A stretch of DNA of 64,000 nucleotides from Mucilaginibacter glaciei (GCF_014773245.1 NZ_JACWMX010000004.1:310001-374000); one strand, 5' to 3'; shown: positions 29,011 to 38,987, counted from the first letter of the stretch. Program-made: numbers and translations. The notes: generated by a model from the letters alone, not told the origin.

Positions 29011-29385
29011 ATGAATAATAAAGCAAAAAAGATCATCATTTTTGACGATGATGAGGACATCCTTTCTATCTGCAGTTATATCTTGGAGGAGCAAGGCTGG
29101 GAGGTATTTACTTTTACTGATTGCAATAACATTATCGAAAAAGTTTCGGGAATAGACCCTGTGGTTATCCTGATGGATAACTGGATACCTGACGCAGGGG
29201 GCATCATCGCAACGCAAAGTTTAAAGAAAGATGAGCATTGGAAACATATCCCGGTGATCTATTTCTCGGCTAACAGCGATATACAATTACTGGCAGACCA
29301 CGCCGGTGCCGAAACTTACCTGGCCAAACCTTTCGATCTGGAAGAACTGGAACGAGTGATCAACACCGTACTGGTACACAATTAA
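29011..29385 (+). CDS. Single-domain response regulator (receiver only)
   Basis: The 124-residue protein is a lone CheY-like receiver: acidic triad FDDDED (residues 11-16), phospho-acceptor Asp56 in LMDNWIPD, Ser in YFSANS and Lys in YLAKPF. No output domain and no kinase are adjacent. Such proteins usually work by protein contact or in a phosphorelay. A 15-codon extension upstream is hydrophobic and not family-like, so the ATG at 29011 was used. The gene is closed by a strong terminator. Confidence 0.92.
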   Translation: MNNKAKKIIIFDDDEDILSICSYILEEQGWEVFTFTDCNNIIEKVSGIDPVVILMDNWIPDAGGIIATQSLKKDEHWKHIPVIYFSANSDIQLLADHAGAETYLAKPFDLEELERVINTVLVHN

Positions 29386-29408
29386 AATAAAACTTTCTTT
29401 ACAAAAAG

Positions 29409-29438
29409 AACGGCCCTCCTTGCAATAAGGAGGGCCGT
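29409..29438. terminator. Strong bidirectional terminator
   Basis: AACGGCCCTCCTT pairs perfectly with AAGGAGGGCCGTT around a GCAAT loop. It sits between the convergent receiver gene and outer-membrane barrel gene, with T-rich sequence on one side and A-rich on the other. Confidence 0.92.
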
Positions 29439-29450
29439 TTTAATTTTGCC

Positions 29451-32405
29451 TTACATTGGGGGGCCACCCGGGCCACCGCCACCTGGGCCGCCGAAACCGT
29501 CGCCACCTGGCCTGCCACCACCATCACCTCTAAAGCCTCTTTCAGGAGCTGCAGGGGTTTTACCAGAGAATTTCTGTAATCGAAGGGTGAAAGTTAGGAG
29601 AGCGTAACGGCCAAGCCTGTTAACGTTAGTTTGGGTAACTATGCTACCGTTAGTGGTTGTAGAGAAGCCGGTGTTCTCGTTAAATAGATCGTAAGCGGCT
29701 AAACGTAAAGTACCACGGTGATCTTTTAAGAAACGGCGCTCCACATAAGCATTTAAAATGTTAGGGTTTTTGATCGGGATCGAATAACCGTAGTTAAGGG
29801 TTTTGGTGTAATCGTAGCTAAAAGTCCAGTCTTTCCAAAAATAGTTTTTACCGTTAACACCTAAGTTAAGGGCGCGAATATTTGTATTCTGATTGTACAG
29901 TGCGCCGTTTTGCGAGTTTACCGTTTTATTCAGGGCAAAGCTGGTGTTGATCTCGGCATCTACCACATCCGTTATATTGACTCTAAACCGTGCTTGTGGG
30001 GCTAAAGTAAATGTCTTGGCAATGTTCTTAAGAAGTGGCGATTCAACATTATTAGTGTTAACACTATCAGAGAAGCCTATATTGTTGGTATAGCCTACAC
30101 CACTACCTAAAATCACGGTGTACTTACGTTCTGACCATGGTTTAGAGTAAAGTATGTTACCTGTAGCTGTGTAATAGCCGCTTGAATTAAGGTATCTTGT
30201 TAAGTTGGTATTTTGCAATTGTGCAAGGCTTGGGTTAGCCGCCAACGCTGCCGCCGAAAATCTTGAAGGATAGGTGGTAGTGCTTTGAACGATCTTGTTA
30301 TCGGTTTGTGTAAACTGTGCGCGAATCAGGAAAATATTACCTGTCTGAAAGCTGAATGCATTGTATTGTAAAGACAAGTTGTTAGTAAACTCGGGTTTTA
30401 GATCAGGGTTACCCTGTACCGGGTATAACGCGTTAGAGAAATCAATAACCGGTTGTAACTGGTTAAAGGCTGGCTGGTTGCTGCTACCGTTATAATTTAA
30501 GCGGAACGACTGGCTCCTGGAAAAGTTATAATTGAATGATGCTGTCGGTATAATGTTAAAGGTTGAGATGCTGGTAGATAGGTTGGTTTTTAAGTTTACA
30601 CCCGATAAAGTTGCCGGTTGTGCGCCAACGCCTAAAGTAAAGTTGTATTTCTTTTCAATCACCTTGTAATTTACCGCGAAACGGTTTGTGGTGAATGTAT
30701 AATTATAATTGTTGCTCAACAAATCGTAACGGTGGTACCTATCAGGGTTTGATGTATAAAGCGTGTCGGTTTCTTTGTTACTTGTTGTAAAAGAATGATT
30801 TAGATCATATCTTAACTCCAAAAACGATACTTTGCCAATGGGCTCCAGGTAAGATACATTAGCTCCATAAGCAGTTGTACGGCTATCTGTAAATATCACC
30901 TGGTTAATTGGGGCGGTAGGTACACCTATTGTATAATTATATGTTGGGTTATCATACTGATAGTTTGGCGATGTACTGCCGCTAAAGCCTATGTTTAGAT
31001 TACGCCTTGTGCCTTTAAATTTATGATTATAAAAGCCGGTAATGCCGTAATTGGGTGATGTAGTATTACTAAAAGAATTTGAGGTATAAGCCAGGTTAGT
31101 AGTTCCGCTACGGGTAGATGTAACATTATCAAAGCTGGTAACATCGGCGCCGCTATAAGTAAACGTTGGTGTAACTTTTAAATAGTTAAGCGTATCGGGT
31201 TTCCACTCCAGGTTAAAGTTAAAACGATGATTGATCGGATTATTTGTTTCCTGACTGATCTGGTTACTGGTACTCGGAGTAGAGAAGTTGTTGGTTTGTA
31301 AAGTAGTGGAATTGGTAAAGGTAGTGTTATCACTAAAGCTGTAGCTACCATATACAGATAGGGTTTTGCCCCATTGATCCCTGAAGTTTAAACCTAAGGA
31401 ATGTGCATTAGTTATACCATTCGCATTTGTAGTTGAACCGGTTGACCCGCCACGCAGTGCATTACCACGGCCGCCGCCACCTCCACCACCACCAAAACCG
31501 CCGCCACCTGCAGCACCACCCGTTGCCGAGCCAAAGCTAAATGTGTTAACGTTGGTATTGTTTAGGCTTCCTAATACAGAGATTTGCTGATCACCTTTGA
31601 ATTTAAAAAAGTTCACCAAACCCAAATAACGGTTATCATTGGTTACGCCCGGGTTTTTTGATAACAAGTCGCTTCCGTCGCCGGCAGTTGCCTGGCCAAA
31701 GTAGCCGTAATTTTTATCCTTACGGATAGTGAAGTTTAATATTTTGTTAGGCTCGCCGGTGCGTACGCCAGTTAATGCGGCCTGATCGCCGTAATCATCA
31801 ACAACCTGTACACTCTCGATAACATCGGCAGGCAGGTTTTTTGTGGCGCTTAATACATCGCCGCCAAAAAAGTCTTTTCCGTTTACCCTTACTTTAGTAA
31901 CAGCCTTGCCTTGCGCCGTTATCGAACCATCTTTAGCTACATCAAGCCCCGGGATCTTTTTCAGCACATCCTCAATAGGTGCATTTTCGCGCACCTTGTA
32001 AGCTGCAACACTATATTGTACTGTATCTTCCTTAAAAACTACCGGGTTAACGCCAACAATAGTTACTGTGGCCAACTGGCGGGTATCGGATTTTAAAGTG
32101 ATAACAGGCAAGGTAACCGGTGTTGTGGCTGCATCTAAAGTATAATGTTTAATGATAGCCTGATAGCCAATAGAAGTAATAGCCAGGTTTATTTTAGTAC
32201 CCTTTACAGCCGGGAAGGCGAATTTACCGTTCACATCCGCAATGGTGATCACGCTATCGCCTTTTTCAGATGTCAGCTTAATATTACTACCCGGGAGGGA
32301 TAGCTTAGTGGTATCCAAAATAGTACCCTGAACAACGCGCGTTTGCGCATTGGTTTGCAGCACGCTAAATGATACAAGGGTTAAAAGTAAAATTAAATAT
32401 TTCAT
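29451..32405 (-). CDS. Outer-membrane beta-barrel protein, TonB-receptor-like, with Gly-rich segments
   Basis: The 984-residue protein has a signal peptide (ending TNAQ), a carboxypeptidase-regulatory-like domain (about 25-105), a plug-like domain (VLKKIPGLDVAKDGSITAQG) and a long beta-barrel. This is the OMP_b-brl type common in Bacteroidota. Two Gly-rich stretches are unusual: one at about residues 295-320 and the C-terminal 30 residues (GGGRPGGDGFGGPGG). The C-terminus lacks the classical TonB-receptor end, so the barrel end may be internal. No SusD-like partner is adjacent; the substrate is unknown. Confidence 0.87.
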   Translation of the reverse strand: MKYLILLLTLVSFSVLQTNAQTRVVQGTILDTTKLSLPGSNIKLTSEKGDSVITIADVNGKFAFPAVKGTKINLAITSIGYQAIIKHYTLDAATTPVTLPVITLKSDTRQLATVTIVGVNPVVFKEDTVQYSVAAYKVRENAPIEDVLKKIPGLDVAKDGSITAQGKAVTKVRVNGKDFFGGDVLSATKNLPADVIESVQVVDDYGDQAALTGVRTGEPNKILNFTIRKDKNYGYFGQATAGDGSDLLSKNPGVTNDNRYLGLVNFFKFKGDQQISVLGSLNNTNVNTFSFGSATGGAAGGGGFGGGGGGGGRGNALRGGSTGSTTNANGITNAHSLGLNFRDQWGKTLSVYGSYSFSDNTTFTNSTTLQTNNFSTPSTSNQISQETNNPINHRFNFNLEWKPDTLNYLKVTPTFTYSGADVTSFDNVTSTRSGTTNLAYTSNSFSNTTSPNYGITGFYNHKFKGTRRNLNIGFSGSTSPNYQYDNPTYNYTIGVPTAPINQVIFTDSRTTAYGANVSYLEPIGKVSFLELRYDLNHSFTTSNKETDTLYTSNPDRYHRYDLLSNNYNYTFTTNRFAVNYKVIEKKYNFTLGVGAQPATLSGVNLKTNLSTSISTFNIIPTASFNYNFSRSQSFRLNYNGSSNQPAFNQLQPVIDFSNALYPVQGNPDLKPEFTNNLSLQYNAFSFQTGNIFLIRAQFTQTDNKIVQSTTTYPSRFSAAALAANPSLAQLQNTNLTRYLNSSGYYTATGNILYSKPWSERKYTVILGSGVGYTNNIGFSDSVNTNNVESPLLKNIAKTFTLAPQARFRVNITDVVDAEINTSFALNKTVNSQNGALYNQNTNIRALNLGVNGKNYFWKDWTFSYDYTKTLNYGYSIPIKNPNILNAYVERRFLKDHRGTLRLAAYDLFNENTGFSTTTNGSIVTQTNVNRLGRYALLTFTLRLQKFSGKTPAAPERGFRGDGGGRPGGDGFGGPGGGGPGGPPM

Positions 32406-32550
32406 GTGTTATTTTAAGGGTATTCAGACTGTTATGCACACACAGTACACATTTATTGTGCAAATGTTCACTTTAAAAATTTCAAATATTTAAAAATCAT
32501 ATTATTGTTACATATTATAATAGATAAGCCATGCGATTGTTACATAACAT

Positions 32551-32580
32551 AAAAAAGTATGCCCCGCAAAGCAGGGCATA
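32551..32580 (-). terminator. Terminator of the collagen-like gene
   Basis: TATGCCC-C-GC, AAA loop, GC-A-GGGCATA at 32558-32580. A run of six A at 32551-32556 gives a U-tract on the minus strand. Confidence 0.82.
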
Positions 32581-32624
32581 TCTATTATTAAATAAAGAGC
32601 TTGTCGGCATTTTACTACAGCCTG

Positions 32625-33365
32625 TTAGTTAGATAGATGCAGTGCGGCAGCTACCTGGCTATAATTTTTAAGGTTGAGGTTAGGATTGGTAAAACCCAGG
32701 TTAGTTAAAGATGTACCAGGTATTACCACCACTTTAAAATCTAACCCTGCGCCATTAAAGTTAGCTTTAATATTTATATAGCCAACACCGAAGGATGAAA
32801 GTGTTAAACTCCGGTCGTTTTCTGTATATGGCAAGGCGTAATAGGCCGAAGTGGTGCCCGTTGCCCGGAAGTAGACCAAAACAATGCCCTGGTTAACTAT
32901 CGCCTGTGTGATTGCCGGCACATTAAAAGTGTTAAAGCCAGTTAAAACCACACTCCGGTTGCTCAGTAAAAAACTTTGCACAATTGCCGATTCGCCGTCC
33001 TTACCGGCCGCGCCAGTTGCGCCCGTAGCGCCGGTTGCACCTGTAGCTCCGGTAGCACCCGTGGCTCCGGTTGCACCTGTAGCGCCATCTGCACCATTGG
33101 TTCCATTAGTACCGTCTTTACCATTTGTTCCGTTTGCACCTGCAGGACCGGTTGCGCCTGTAGCACCCGTTGCCCCGGTGGCTCCGGTGGCACCTTGCGG
33201 GCCCTGTGCGCCAGTTGCACCAGTTGCCCCGGTTGCTCCTGCATCACCTTTGGCGCCTGTTGCTCCAGTAGCTCCTTCAGGTCCGGGATCGCCTTTTTTT
33301 CCACAAGATGTGATCGTTATCGCGCAGATAAGTAAGAATGCAAGTGAAAGTCTAAATTTTATCAT
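32625..33365 (-). CDS. Collagen-like repeat lipoprotein
   Basis: This is a 246-residue exported lipoprotein. The signal sequence ends in ITSCGKK, with lipid-bearing Cys21. Residues of about 24-126 are uninterrupted Gly-X-Y triplets (mostly GAT, with GPE, GPQ, GKD and GTN), the hallmark of bacterial collagen-like proteins. A globular beta-rich domain of about 110 residues follows. The protein probably stands on the cell surface or in the outer membrane as a trimeric stalk. The DNA of the triplet region is highly repetitive and could change length by slippage. The ATG at 33365 was chosen over one 39 nt upstream because it begins the signal peptide. Confidence 0.9.
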   Translation of the reverse strand: MIKFRLSLAFLLICAITITSCGKKGDPGPEGATGATGAKGDAGATGATGATGAQGPQGATGATGATGATGATGPAGANGTNGKDGTNGTNGADGATGATGATGATGATGATGATGATGAAGKDGESAIVQSFLLSNRSVVLTGFNTFNVPAITQAIVNQGIVLVYFRATGTTSAYYALPYTENDRSLTLSSFGVGYINIKANFNGAGLDFKVVVIPGTSLTNLGFTNPNLNLKNYSQVAAALHLSN

Positions 33366-33492
33366 GATGGTTTTATAAGTAAGTTGGTGCTTGTACGGTA
33401 GCAATTGTATTTGGTTACGAAAATTAACTTAAATGGAATATAATTTCTTTGTTACAATTGATTATTGAAAAATAAGGTTTTCAGAGTTATCG

Positions 33493-33522
33493 TTGATGGT
33501 TTTTAGGAATACACAACTTTTG
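33493..33522 (+). promoter_or_regulatory. Promoter of the 90-residue protein gene
   Basis: TTG at 33493-33495, a 19-nt spacer and AACTTTTG at 33515-33522 match the Bacteroidota consensus except for the first base of the -7 box. This leaves a leader of about 33 nt. Confidence 0.55.
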
Positions 33523-33560
33523 CAAGAATGCTTTCGTTAAACAATAAAAAACGTTAACCT

Positions 33561-33833
33561 ATGGATAATATCAGCACATCTTTGCATAGTAAAGTGCACA
33601 ATTGGATAGATGCGATTGGCTTCCGGCTCAACACATCACAAACAAATGATAAAAGTATGGTTACTACCCGCCATTATTTTTTTGCAACCTTTAACTTCTT
33701 TGAACGCTTTAAAAAAAATGAGCCGCAACATTCAAAGTTTTTATGCTTCGATGTATATGGTGAAAAGGTAAATGTAAAATCGTTGCTTGATTTGCAAACT
33801 GCATTTTTTGAAAACATCAGTCAGTTAAAATAG
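33561..33833 (+). CDS. Unrecognised 90-residue protein
   Basis: The frame starts with ATG and is flanked by a good promoter and a strong terminator, which argues that it is a real single-gene unit. The protein (MDNISTSLHSKVHNWIDAIG... to ...FFENISQLK) is soluble, rich in Phe, Asn and Lys, and has no signal peptide, membrane helix or known motif. I do not recognise the family. Confidence 0.65.
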   Translation: MDNISTSLHSKVHNWIDAIGFRLNTSQTNDKSMVTTRHYFFATFNFFERFKKNEPQHSKFLCFDVYGEKVNVKSLLDLQTAFFENISQLK

Positions 33834-33857
33834 ATTTAACTACTCCTCTAAAATAAA

Positions 33858-33887
33858 AAAGGCCTTCCGGTTATACGGAAGGCCTTT
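33858..33887. terminator. Strong bidirectional terminator
   Basis: AAAGGCCTTCCG pairs with CGGAAGGCCTTT around GTTATA, between the convergent small gene and metalloprotease gene. It is preceded by an A-run that serves the minus strand. Confidence 0.9.
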
Positions 33888-33906
33888 AACGCTTAAGCGC
33901 AGTTGA

Positions 33907-36501
33907 TTAGTAATTAAACTCGTGATTCAAATCGTCGGTTAAACGGCCGGGGGCGCCCGCGCCAACGTTAACGATTGGCCTTGTTGGGTTTAACGCTTCT
34001 TTGATACGTAAACGCAAATCGGCATAGTGTGCAGCGGTTAATGCGTCGCCACCTTTTGGCAAGCTTGTGCTGATCTTGGTCAGCTCGGCACGCACCATTG
34101 GGCGGATATCTGACAAAGCGATATTGATAGGCGTTAGGCCAGAATTTGCTAGTTGGGCTGCTGTTGCACCCGGGAAGCTTGGGCTTGCATCAGTATTGAG
34201 CAAATTCTTCAAGTTATCGATATAACCGCGTTGCAGGTTACGTTTAAATTGGTCTGGTTTACCTGCGCCAAATACACCGCCGCGTAAATCGGTAAATAGT
34301 TCGGCAACTGTATAGGCCTTGGCACCATTCTTAGCTTCGTTATCAAACATACGCGCCATTCTGGATGCATTAACTAGGTTGCTTAATGAGTTAACCTGCA
34401 CCGCTTTAATACGGTTAATCACTACACCATTATCAAAACGGCTTAATTCAGCATTGTTAATTAGCCAGTAGGGTGTTGTGAATACTTGTTTATTTAAAAA
34501 GTCAATCGCATCGTGCTGCAGGCTTTTGTTTACAAAGCCGTAAACAGGGCCTGTTTGATCGTAAGTTTTAAAATTCTCGTTCATACCACCAACGTTCATG
34601 GTAACGTGGCCTATGTAACGGTTATACTGGCCAATAACTTCGTTGTAAAGCGTTTGTACGTCATCAAAATCTTCGCCTTTTTGGTAGCTCCATTTCTCCA
34701 GGTTTGGCAATATCCTTTTTAAGTTAGCTATACCATACATACTGGCCTTCATGGCATTGTCACCCAGATCTTCATTTTGCAAACGCGGGTCGATAGATGT
34801 GCCCTGGCGGCCATAATAGTATAACGGGTTGCCGGCGTTCTTTTTAGTCCAAACGTCTAACATTTCCTTTTCCTGTTTAGCTGTTTTGTTACCCGGGAAG
34901 TAAGAGTATCCCCATTTGATGGCCCATTTATCATACTCGCCAATTTGCGGGTAAAGGTTAGTAACGCCGTCGCCGGGTTGTGCGATATAGTTAAAACGCG
35001 CGTAATCCATAATAGATGGCGCGGTACCATGTGTTGCAGTAAAGGTTTTTGAACGTAATGAATCAACCTTGTAAGCGTAGCTTGAACCAAAGTTGTGCGG
35101 TAAGCCTAAAGTGTGGCCAATTTCATGCGATGATACAAAGCGGATCAATTCGCCCATTTGCTCATCAGAGAATTGCGCCATACGCACTTTAGGGTTAATA
35201 GCTGCAGTTTGAATAAAGTACCAGTTGTGCAGCAAACTCATTACATTATGATACCAGCCAACATGGCTTTCCAGTATCTCGCCCGTACGCGGATCCGATA
35301 TATGCGGGCCATAGGCATTTTGCACGTCAGACGCAAAGTATCTTACCACACTGTAACGCGCATCTTCTGTACTAAACTCCGGATCTTCCTTTGCGGTTGG
35401 GGCAACTTTACCAACAATAGCGTTTTTAAAACCAGCGGCTTCAAAACCTTTGTTCCAATCGTTAATACCTGCAATCAGATATGGTACCCATTTTTTGGGA
35501 GTGGCCGGGTCTACGTAGTAAACAATTTGTTTTTTCGGCTCAACTAATTCGCCACGAGCGTAAGCCGCTTCATCTTTAGGCTCCAGTTTCCAGCGATGTA
35601 TGTATGCGGTTACCTCTGCTTTTTGAGCGCCAGTACCGTAATCCGTTTGCCCCTGTCCAAAGAAACCAACACGTTGGTCCATTAAACGCGCCTTCATGGG
35701 CGTTTTAGGCAATAACAGCATCGATGTATTTAACTCGAATGTTAGTGAACCATTAGTATTGTCGGTTGGCGACTCGGTTGAACGGAAGGTTTTAAGGGTG
35801 CGTGTTTCGATATTGATCGGAAAACTCCTGATGGTATCTATGTAAGAACGGGTGGCATCTAATGCCGTAACCTTATAAAGTTTTTTAATGTTATCAGGCA
35901 GGCTGATAGCGGCCACATCGCCATTATACATATCGGTAACATCAACCAAAACACCTGTGGTATCTTTGTTGTAGGCTTTAATATCAAACGAGGCCAGTAC
36001 TGCATCAAGGTTTGAATTCTTTACAGACTGATACATGTCGCTGGTACTATCAGCACGTACCGAATAACTTGGCACACGAACAAACACCTGCTTATCATGG
36101 CGTTCCCATTTCCAAACCTGATCGTTCACTTCTTCGCCGCCATATTGCTGGCCGAAAGACTTTAAGCCGGTTGGTGTTTTCACAAAACGGGTTATCACCA
36201 GCATTTCGCGGTTTAACAAGCTGTCCGGGATCTCAAAATAATACTTACCGTCCACTTTGTAAGTGTTAAAAAGGCCGTTATCGCCTTTTACCTTGCCTAC
36301 CAGGTCGCTAAATTTTTTGATACCTTCTTTTTTTGCCGGCCCGCCTACGGTTGCGGTTGCGGTAGTACCACCGGGGGTGTTGGTGGTTTTAAGGGTAACG
36401 GTTTGGGTGGCCTGCTTTTTAGTAGCGCATGCACTTGCAAAAACAGCAAGTGAAACAGCAGCTACACGCAAGTAGGCACTTACGCGTAAAGATGTGTTCA
36501 T
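33907..36501 (-). CDS. Zinc-dependent metalloprotease lipoprotein (DUF5117/DUF4953 family)
   Basis: The 864-residue protein has a lipoprotein-type signal ending in FASACATK (Cys25). An N-terminal DUF5117/5118-like region comes first and a metzincin-type catalytic centre HEIGHTLGLPH at residues 459-469 follows (zinc His459, His463 and His469, base Glu460). It probably acts in the periplasm or on the cell surface; the substrates are unknown. The next gene downstream on the other side of a terminator is convergent, so this is a single-gene unit. Confidence 0.9.
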   Translation of the reverse strand: MNTSLRVSAYLRVAAVSLAVFASACATKKQATQTVTLKTTNTPGGTTATATVGGPAKKEGIKKFSDLVGKVKGDNGLFNTYKVDGKYYFEIPDSLLNREMLVITRFVKTPTGLKSFGQQYGGEEVNDQVWKWERHDKQVFVRVPSYSVRADSTSDMYQSVKNSNLDAVLASFDIKAYNKDTTGVLVDVTDMYNGDVAAISLPDNIKKLYKVTALDATRSYIDTIRSFPINIETRTLKTFRSTESPTDNTNGSLTFELNTSMLLLPKTPMKARLMDQRVGFFGQGQTDYGTGAQKAEVTAYIHRWKLEPKDEAAYARGELVEPKKQIVYYVDPATPKKWVPYLIAGINDWNKGFEAAGFKNAIVGKVAPTAKEDPEFSTEDARYSVVRYFASDVQNAYGPHISDPRTGEILESHVGWYHNVMSLLHNWYFIQTAAINPKVRMAQFSDEQMGELIRFVSSHEIGHTLGLPHNFGSSYAYKVDSLRSKTFTATHGTAPSIMDYARFNYIAQPGDGVTNLYPQIGEYDKWAIKWGYSYFPGNKTAKQEKEMLDVWTKKNAGNPLYYYGRQGTSIDPRLQNEDLGDNAMKASMYGIANLKRILPNLEKWSYQKGEDFDDVQTLYNEVIGQYNRYIGHVTMNVGGMNENFKTYDQTGPVYGFVNKSLQHDAIDFLNKQVFTTPYWLINNAELSRFDNGVVINRIKAVQVNSLSNLVNASRMARMFDNEAKNGAKAYTVAELFTDLRGGVFGAGKPDQFKRNLQRGYIDNLKNLLNTDASPSFPGATAAQLANSGLTPINIALSDIRPMVRAELTKISTSLPKGGDALTAAHYADLRLRIKEALNPTRPIVNVGAGAPGRLTDDLNHEFNY

Positions 36502-36610
36502 TGATTATAGTTAATAGTTTAAAATAATGTTGTAAAGGCTAAAAATATATAATAATTGCGGCTTTTTAAAACGTGCATGGGTTTGTTACAAATATGCTTA
36601 AACCATAGCG

Positions 36611-37849
36611 CTATATACGTCGTTTCAGGGTGAGTACTACTTTATCATATCGGTTATCATGATAGATCTCTAATAGAAGAGCGCGCTCATCTTTCGATTT
36701 AAAAATAGCGTCTACTTCTTCTATCCCTATTTGTGAAACGGGCTTTAAGTTAATGGATACGATCTCATCATCTTTTTCTAATCCGATCTCGGCAGCGGGC
36801 GATCCAGGCGAAACACGGCTGACGATTAAATGCTGGTAATTTTCGCCACCAGCGTAATATTCCATTCCGCTCATATCAAACTCGTACGGGGTTTTATAAA
36901 CGGAGTTGGGCTTTACATACATTACACTGTTTGTATAATCAAACACCACATGAAACCGTTTTAAGATCCCGATGCCCAGATTTCCGTCGCGCAACACGGC
37001 AAATCCCCGCTTTTCGTAGTCAACATCCGGAAACGAGGTGATCACCTTTTTAACCCTATATTTACCAATATTAATCTCTTCTATCCGACTGATATAGCCG
37101 GATATAGGCCCGTTAAGCGCCACCCCTAAATTTGCAGCTATAAACTTTGGCGGCAACCCGTTTTTAGCAATCAGATTTTCTAACGAGAGCGGGTGCCCGG
37201 CACCTAAATCTATAATAAGTTTGTTCTTCATTTTTTTGCCGCCGGGGAAAGTAATTGAAGTTTCCATATAAGGTTTCCTGTCTTCAATAGTGATAGGCAC
37301 TTTATACATGTTACCCGTTTTCTTCAGGTCCTGAGGCTTACAAACGGTTATGGTACTATCCTCAAAATTAACCCTTACGGCAAAGGCTGCAAAAAAATCG
37401 TACCCCAAAAGCCCGTGAATAGGCATGCCTACAAAACCGGAAAGATTGAAGTAATCCTGATTTAAAATTGCCGCGCCAACTCCAACGCTATTAATTCCGG
37501 GGATATGTATGTTCAATTCCGGCGTTACTAAAGCCTCATAGTCGTCTCCCTCGGCAAGGCCGCTTAATTTGATGGTGCGCCTGTTAGGCATCGGGATAGA
37601 GTCGGTTAGGTGCGGATCAGTAATGATCATGATCCCTACACCGGTATCTAAAATAAAATTGAACGGCCCTTTATCGTTGATGGTCAGTTTAATCACGACC
37701 ATATTGCGCACCAGCCGAAACGGGATAGTTACACTTTTATGGGCATTATTAATTTCGAAGTGCTGCGCAGACGACGACAAAGCTATGCCACATAATATGG
37801 TGGCAAGCCAAATATGTTTGGATTTAAAATATTGCTGAAGTGCTAACAA
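36611..37849 (-). CDS. Retropepsin-like aspartic protease with C-terminal PDZ domain
   Basis: The 412-residue exported protein (signal ending in SSAQ) has two pepsin-like half-sites, NFILDTGVG and LIIDLGAGH, of which the first keeps the catalytic D-T-G. A PDZ domain follows (VSRVSPGSPAAEIGLEKDD, about residues 330-405). This architecture occurs widely in Bacteroidota and is annotated as aspartyl protease. The second site is D-L-G rather than D-T/S-G, so activity may need a dimer or be modified. It lies upstream of the metalloprotease on the same strand with a 109-nt gap. Confidence 0.87.
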   Translation of the reverse strand: MLALQQYFKSKHIWLATILCGIALSSSAQHFEINNAHKSVTIPFRLVRNMVVIKLTINDKGPFNFILDTGVGIMIITDPHLTDSIPMPNRRTIKLSGLAEGDDYEALVTPELNIHIPGINSVGVGAAILNQDYFNLSGFVGMPIHGLLGYDFFAAFAVRVNFEDSTITVCKPQDLKKTGNMYKVPITIEDRKPYMETSITFPGGKKMKNKLIIDLGAGHPLSLENLIAKNGLPPKFIAANLGVALNGPISGYISRIEEINIGKYRVKKVITSFPDVDYEKRGFAVLRDGNLGIGILKRFHVVFDYTNSVMYVKPNSVYKTPYEFDMSGMEYYAGGENYQHLIVSRVSPGSPAAEIGLEKDDEIVSINLKPVSQIGIEEVDAIFKSKDERALLLEIYHDNRYDKVVLTLKRRI

Positions 37850-37954
37850 CAGGTGTTAATTGGTAGCTAAAATTAACAATATTATACAACAAAAAGCCTT
37901 TTGAAGTTTAGTAAAAAACCTGTCGGACAGACAGTTGCATCAAGCATGTTGATT

Positions 37955-38938
37955 TTAACCGTCTTTATCGTCACATTTGAGGTTACCCTTTAGTTCGGGG
38001 TTTTGTGCCGGGAGCGTGGTAACTGTACGTTCCACCTCTGTTTGATGTACGTGTACGGCATATTCTGCAGGCTCAATGTGGCTGCCAATCGCTTCTGCAT
38101 ATACTTGGGTAAACTCCGCACCTATATATAATATGGCCGCTGTATAATAAATCCAAACCAAAATTACGATAAGGGAACCAGCAGCACCATAAGCCGAGCT
38201 TTTGGCCATGTATTGAATATAAAGGCCTATTACAAACTGGCCCAGCATAAACATAATTGCAGTAAATAATGCGCCCGAGCGAACGTCCTTCCACTTTATC
38301 TTAACATCAGGTAAAAACTTGAAGATAATGCCAAATAAAGTAGATATAATGATTAGCGTAATACCCAGGTTTACACCTTTTAAAACCAGACCTGTTACAG
38401 CAGGTAAAAAATGTTGTATCTGGTTACTTAACGCGGTCATTAAAAAATTAACAACCAATGCTGCCATTAACAAAAAGCCAAGGCTAATGATCAATGAAAA
38501 TGATAAAAAGCGGTTTTGAAGCATTTTTACCCAGCCACGTTTAGGTTTGGCTTTAACCCGCCAAATAGTGTTAAGGGAATCTTGTATCTCTATGAATATA
38601 CTGCTTGCACCTAATAATAGGGTAACAACACCAATTATCACGGCCATAGTTGTTTTGCCGGATAACTCAAGATTTTTAAGCATTTCCTGTATCTGTGCAG
38701 CTGCCGACGAGCCTACATAACTTGCAATTTGCGGATAAAGCCTGTTTGTTGCTGCTTCGTGCCCGAAAAACAGTCCGGCAAGCGATATAACCAATATAAT
38801 AAGTGGTGCCAGCGAAAACACCGTATAATACGCTAATGACGCACTTAGCTTTAGCCCATTATCGTCACTAAAGCCGGTAAAAGTTGCAATTATTACCTTC
38901 CATAATTGCTTTAAATATTTTTTGTCGAATAATTTCAT
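37955..38938 (-). CDS. YihY/BrkB family inner-membrane protein
   Basis: The 327-residue protein has about six membrane helices and the family motifs SASLAYYTVFSLAPLIILVI near the N-terminus and YGAAGSLIVILVWIYYTAAILY-type sequence in the last third (quoted in part: GAAGSLIVILVWIYY). The family was once proposed to be RNase BN, which is incorrect; the function is unknown. The C-terminal 40 residues are hydrophilic. It is transcribed divergently from the histidine phosphatase gene. Confidence 0.92.
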   Translation of the reverse strand: MKLFDKKYLKQLWKVIIATFTGFSDDNGLKLSASLAYYTVFSLAPLIILVISLAGLFFGHEAATNRLYPQIASYVGSSAAAQIQEMLKNLELSGKTTMAVIIGVVTLLLGASSIFIEIQDSLNTIWRVKAKPKRGWVKMLQNRFLSFSLIISLGFLLMAALVVNFLMTALSNQIQHFLPAVTGLVLKGVNLGITLIIISTLFGIIFKFLPDVKIKWKDVRSGALFTAIMFMLGQFVIGLYIQYMAKSSAYGAAGSLIVILVWIYYTAAILYIGAEFTQVYAEAIGSHIEPAEYAVHVHQTEVERTVTTLPAQNPELKGNLKCDDKDG

Positions 38939-38987
38939 TTTAAAATCCTGGTATAATTATCAATATCTTTAACCTAAACACCATAGT

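Noticed and set aside
32990..33290. Regular repeats resembling a CRISPR array
   Set aside because: The period is 9 nt and codes for Gly-X-Y triplets; there are no spacers or cas genes.
32884..33378. Long plus-strand frame with Pro/Val/Ala repeats opposite the collagen-like gene
   Set aside because: It is the antisense of Gly-Ala-Thr triplet DNA; the minus-strand frame has a lipoprotein signal and a terminator.
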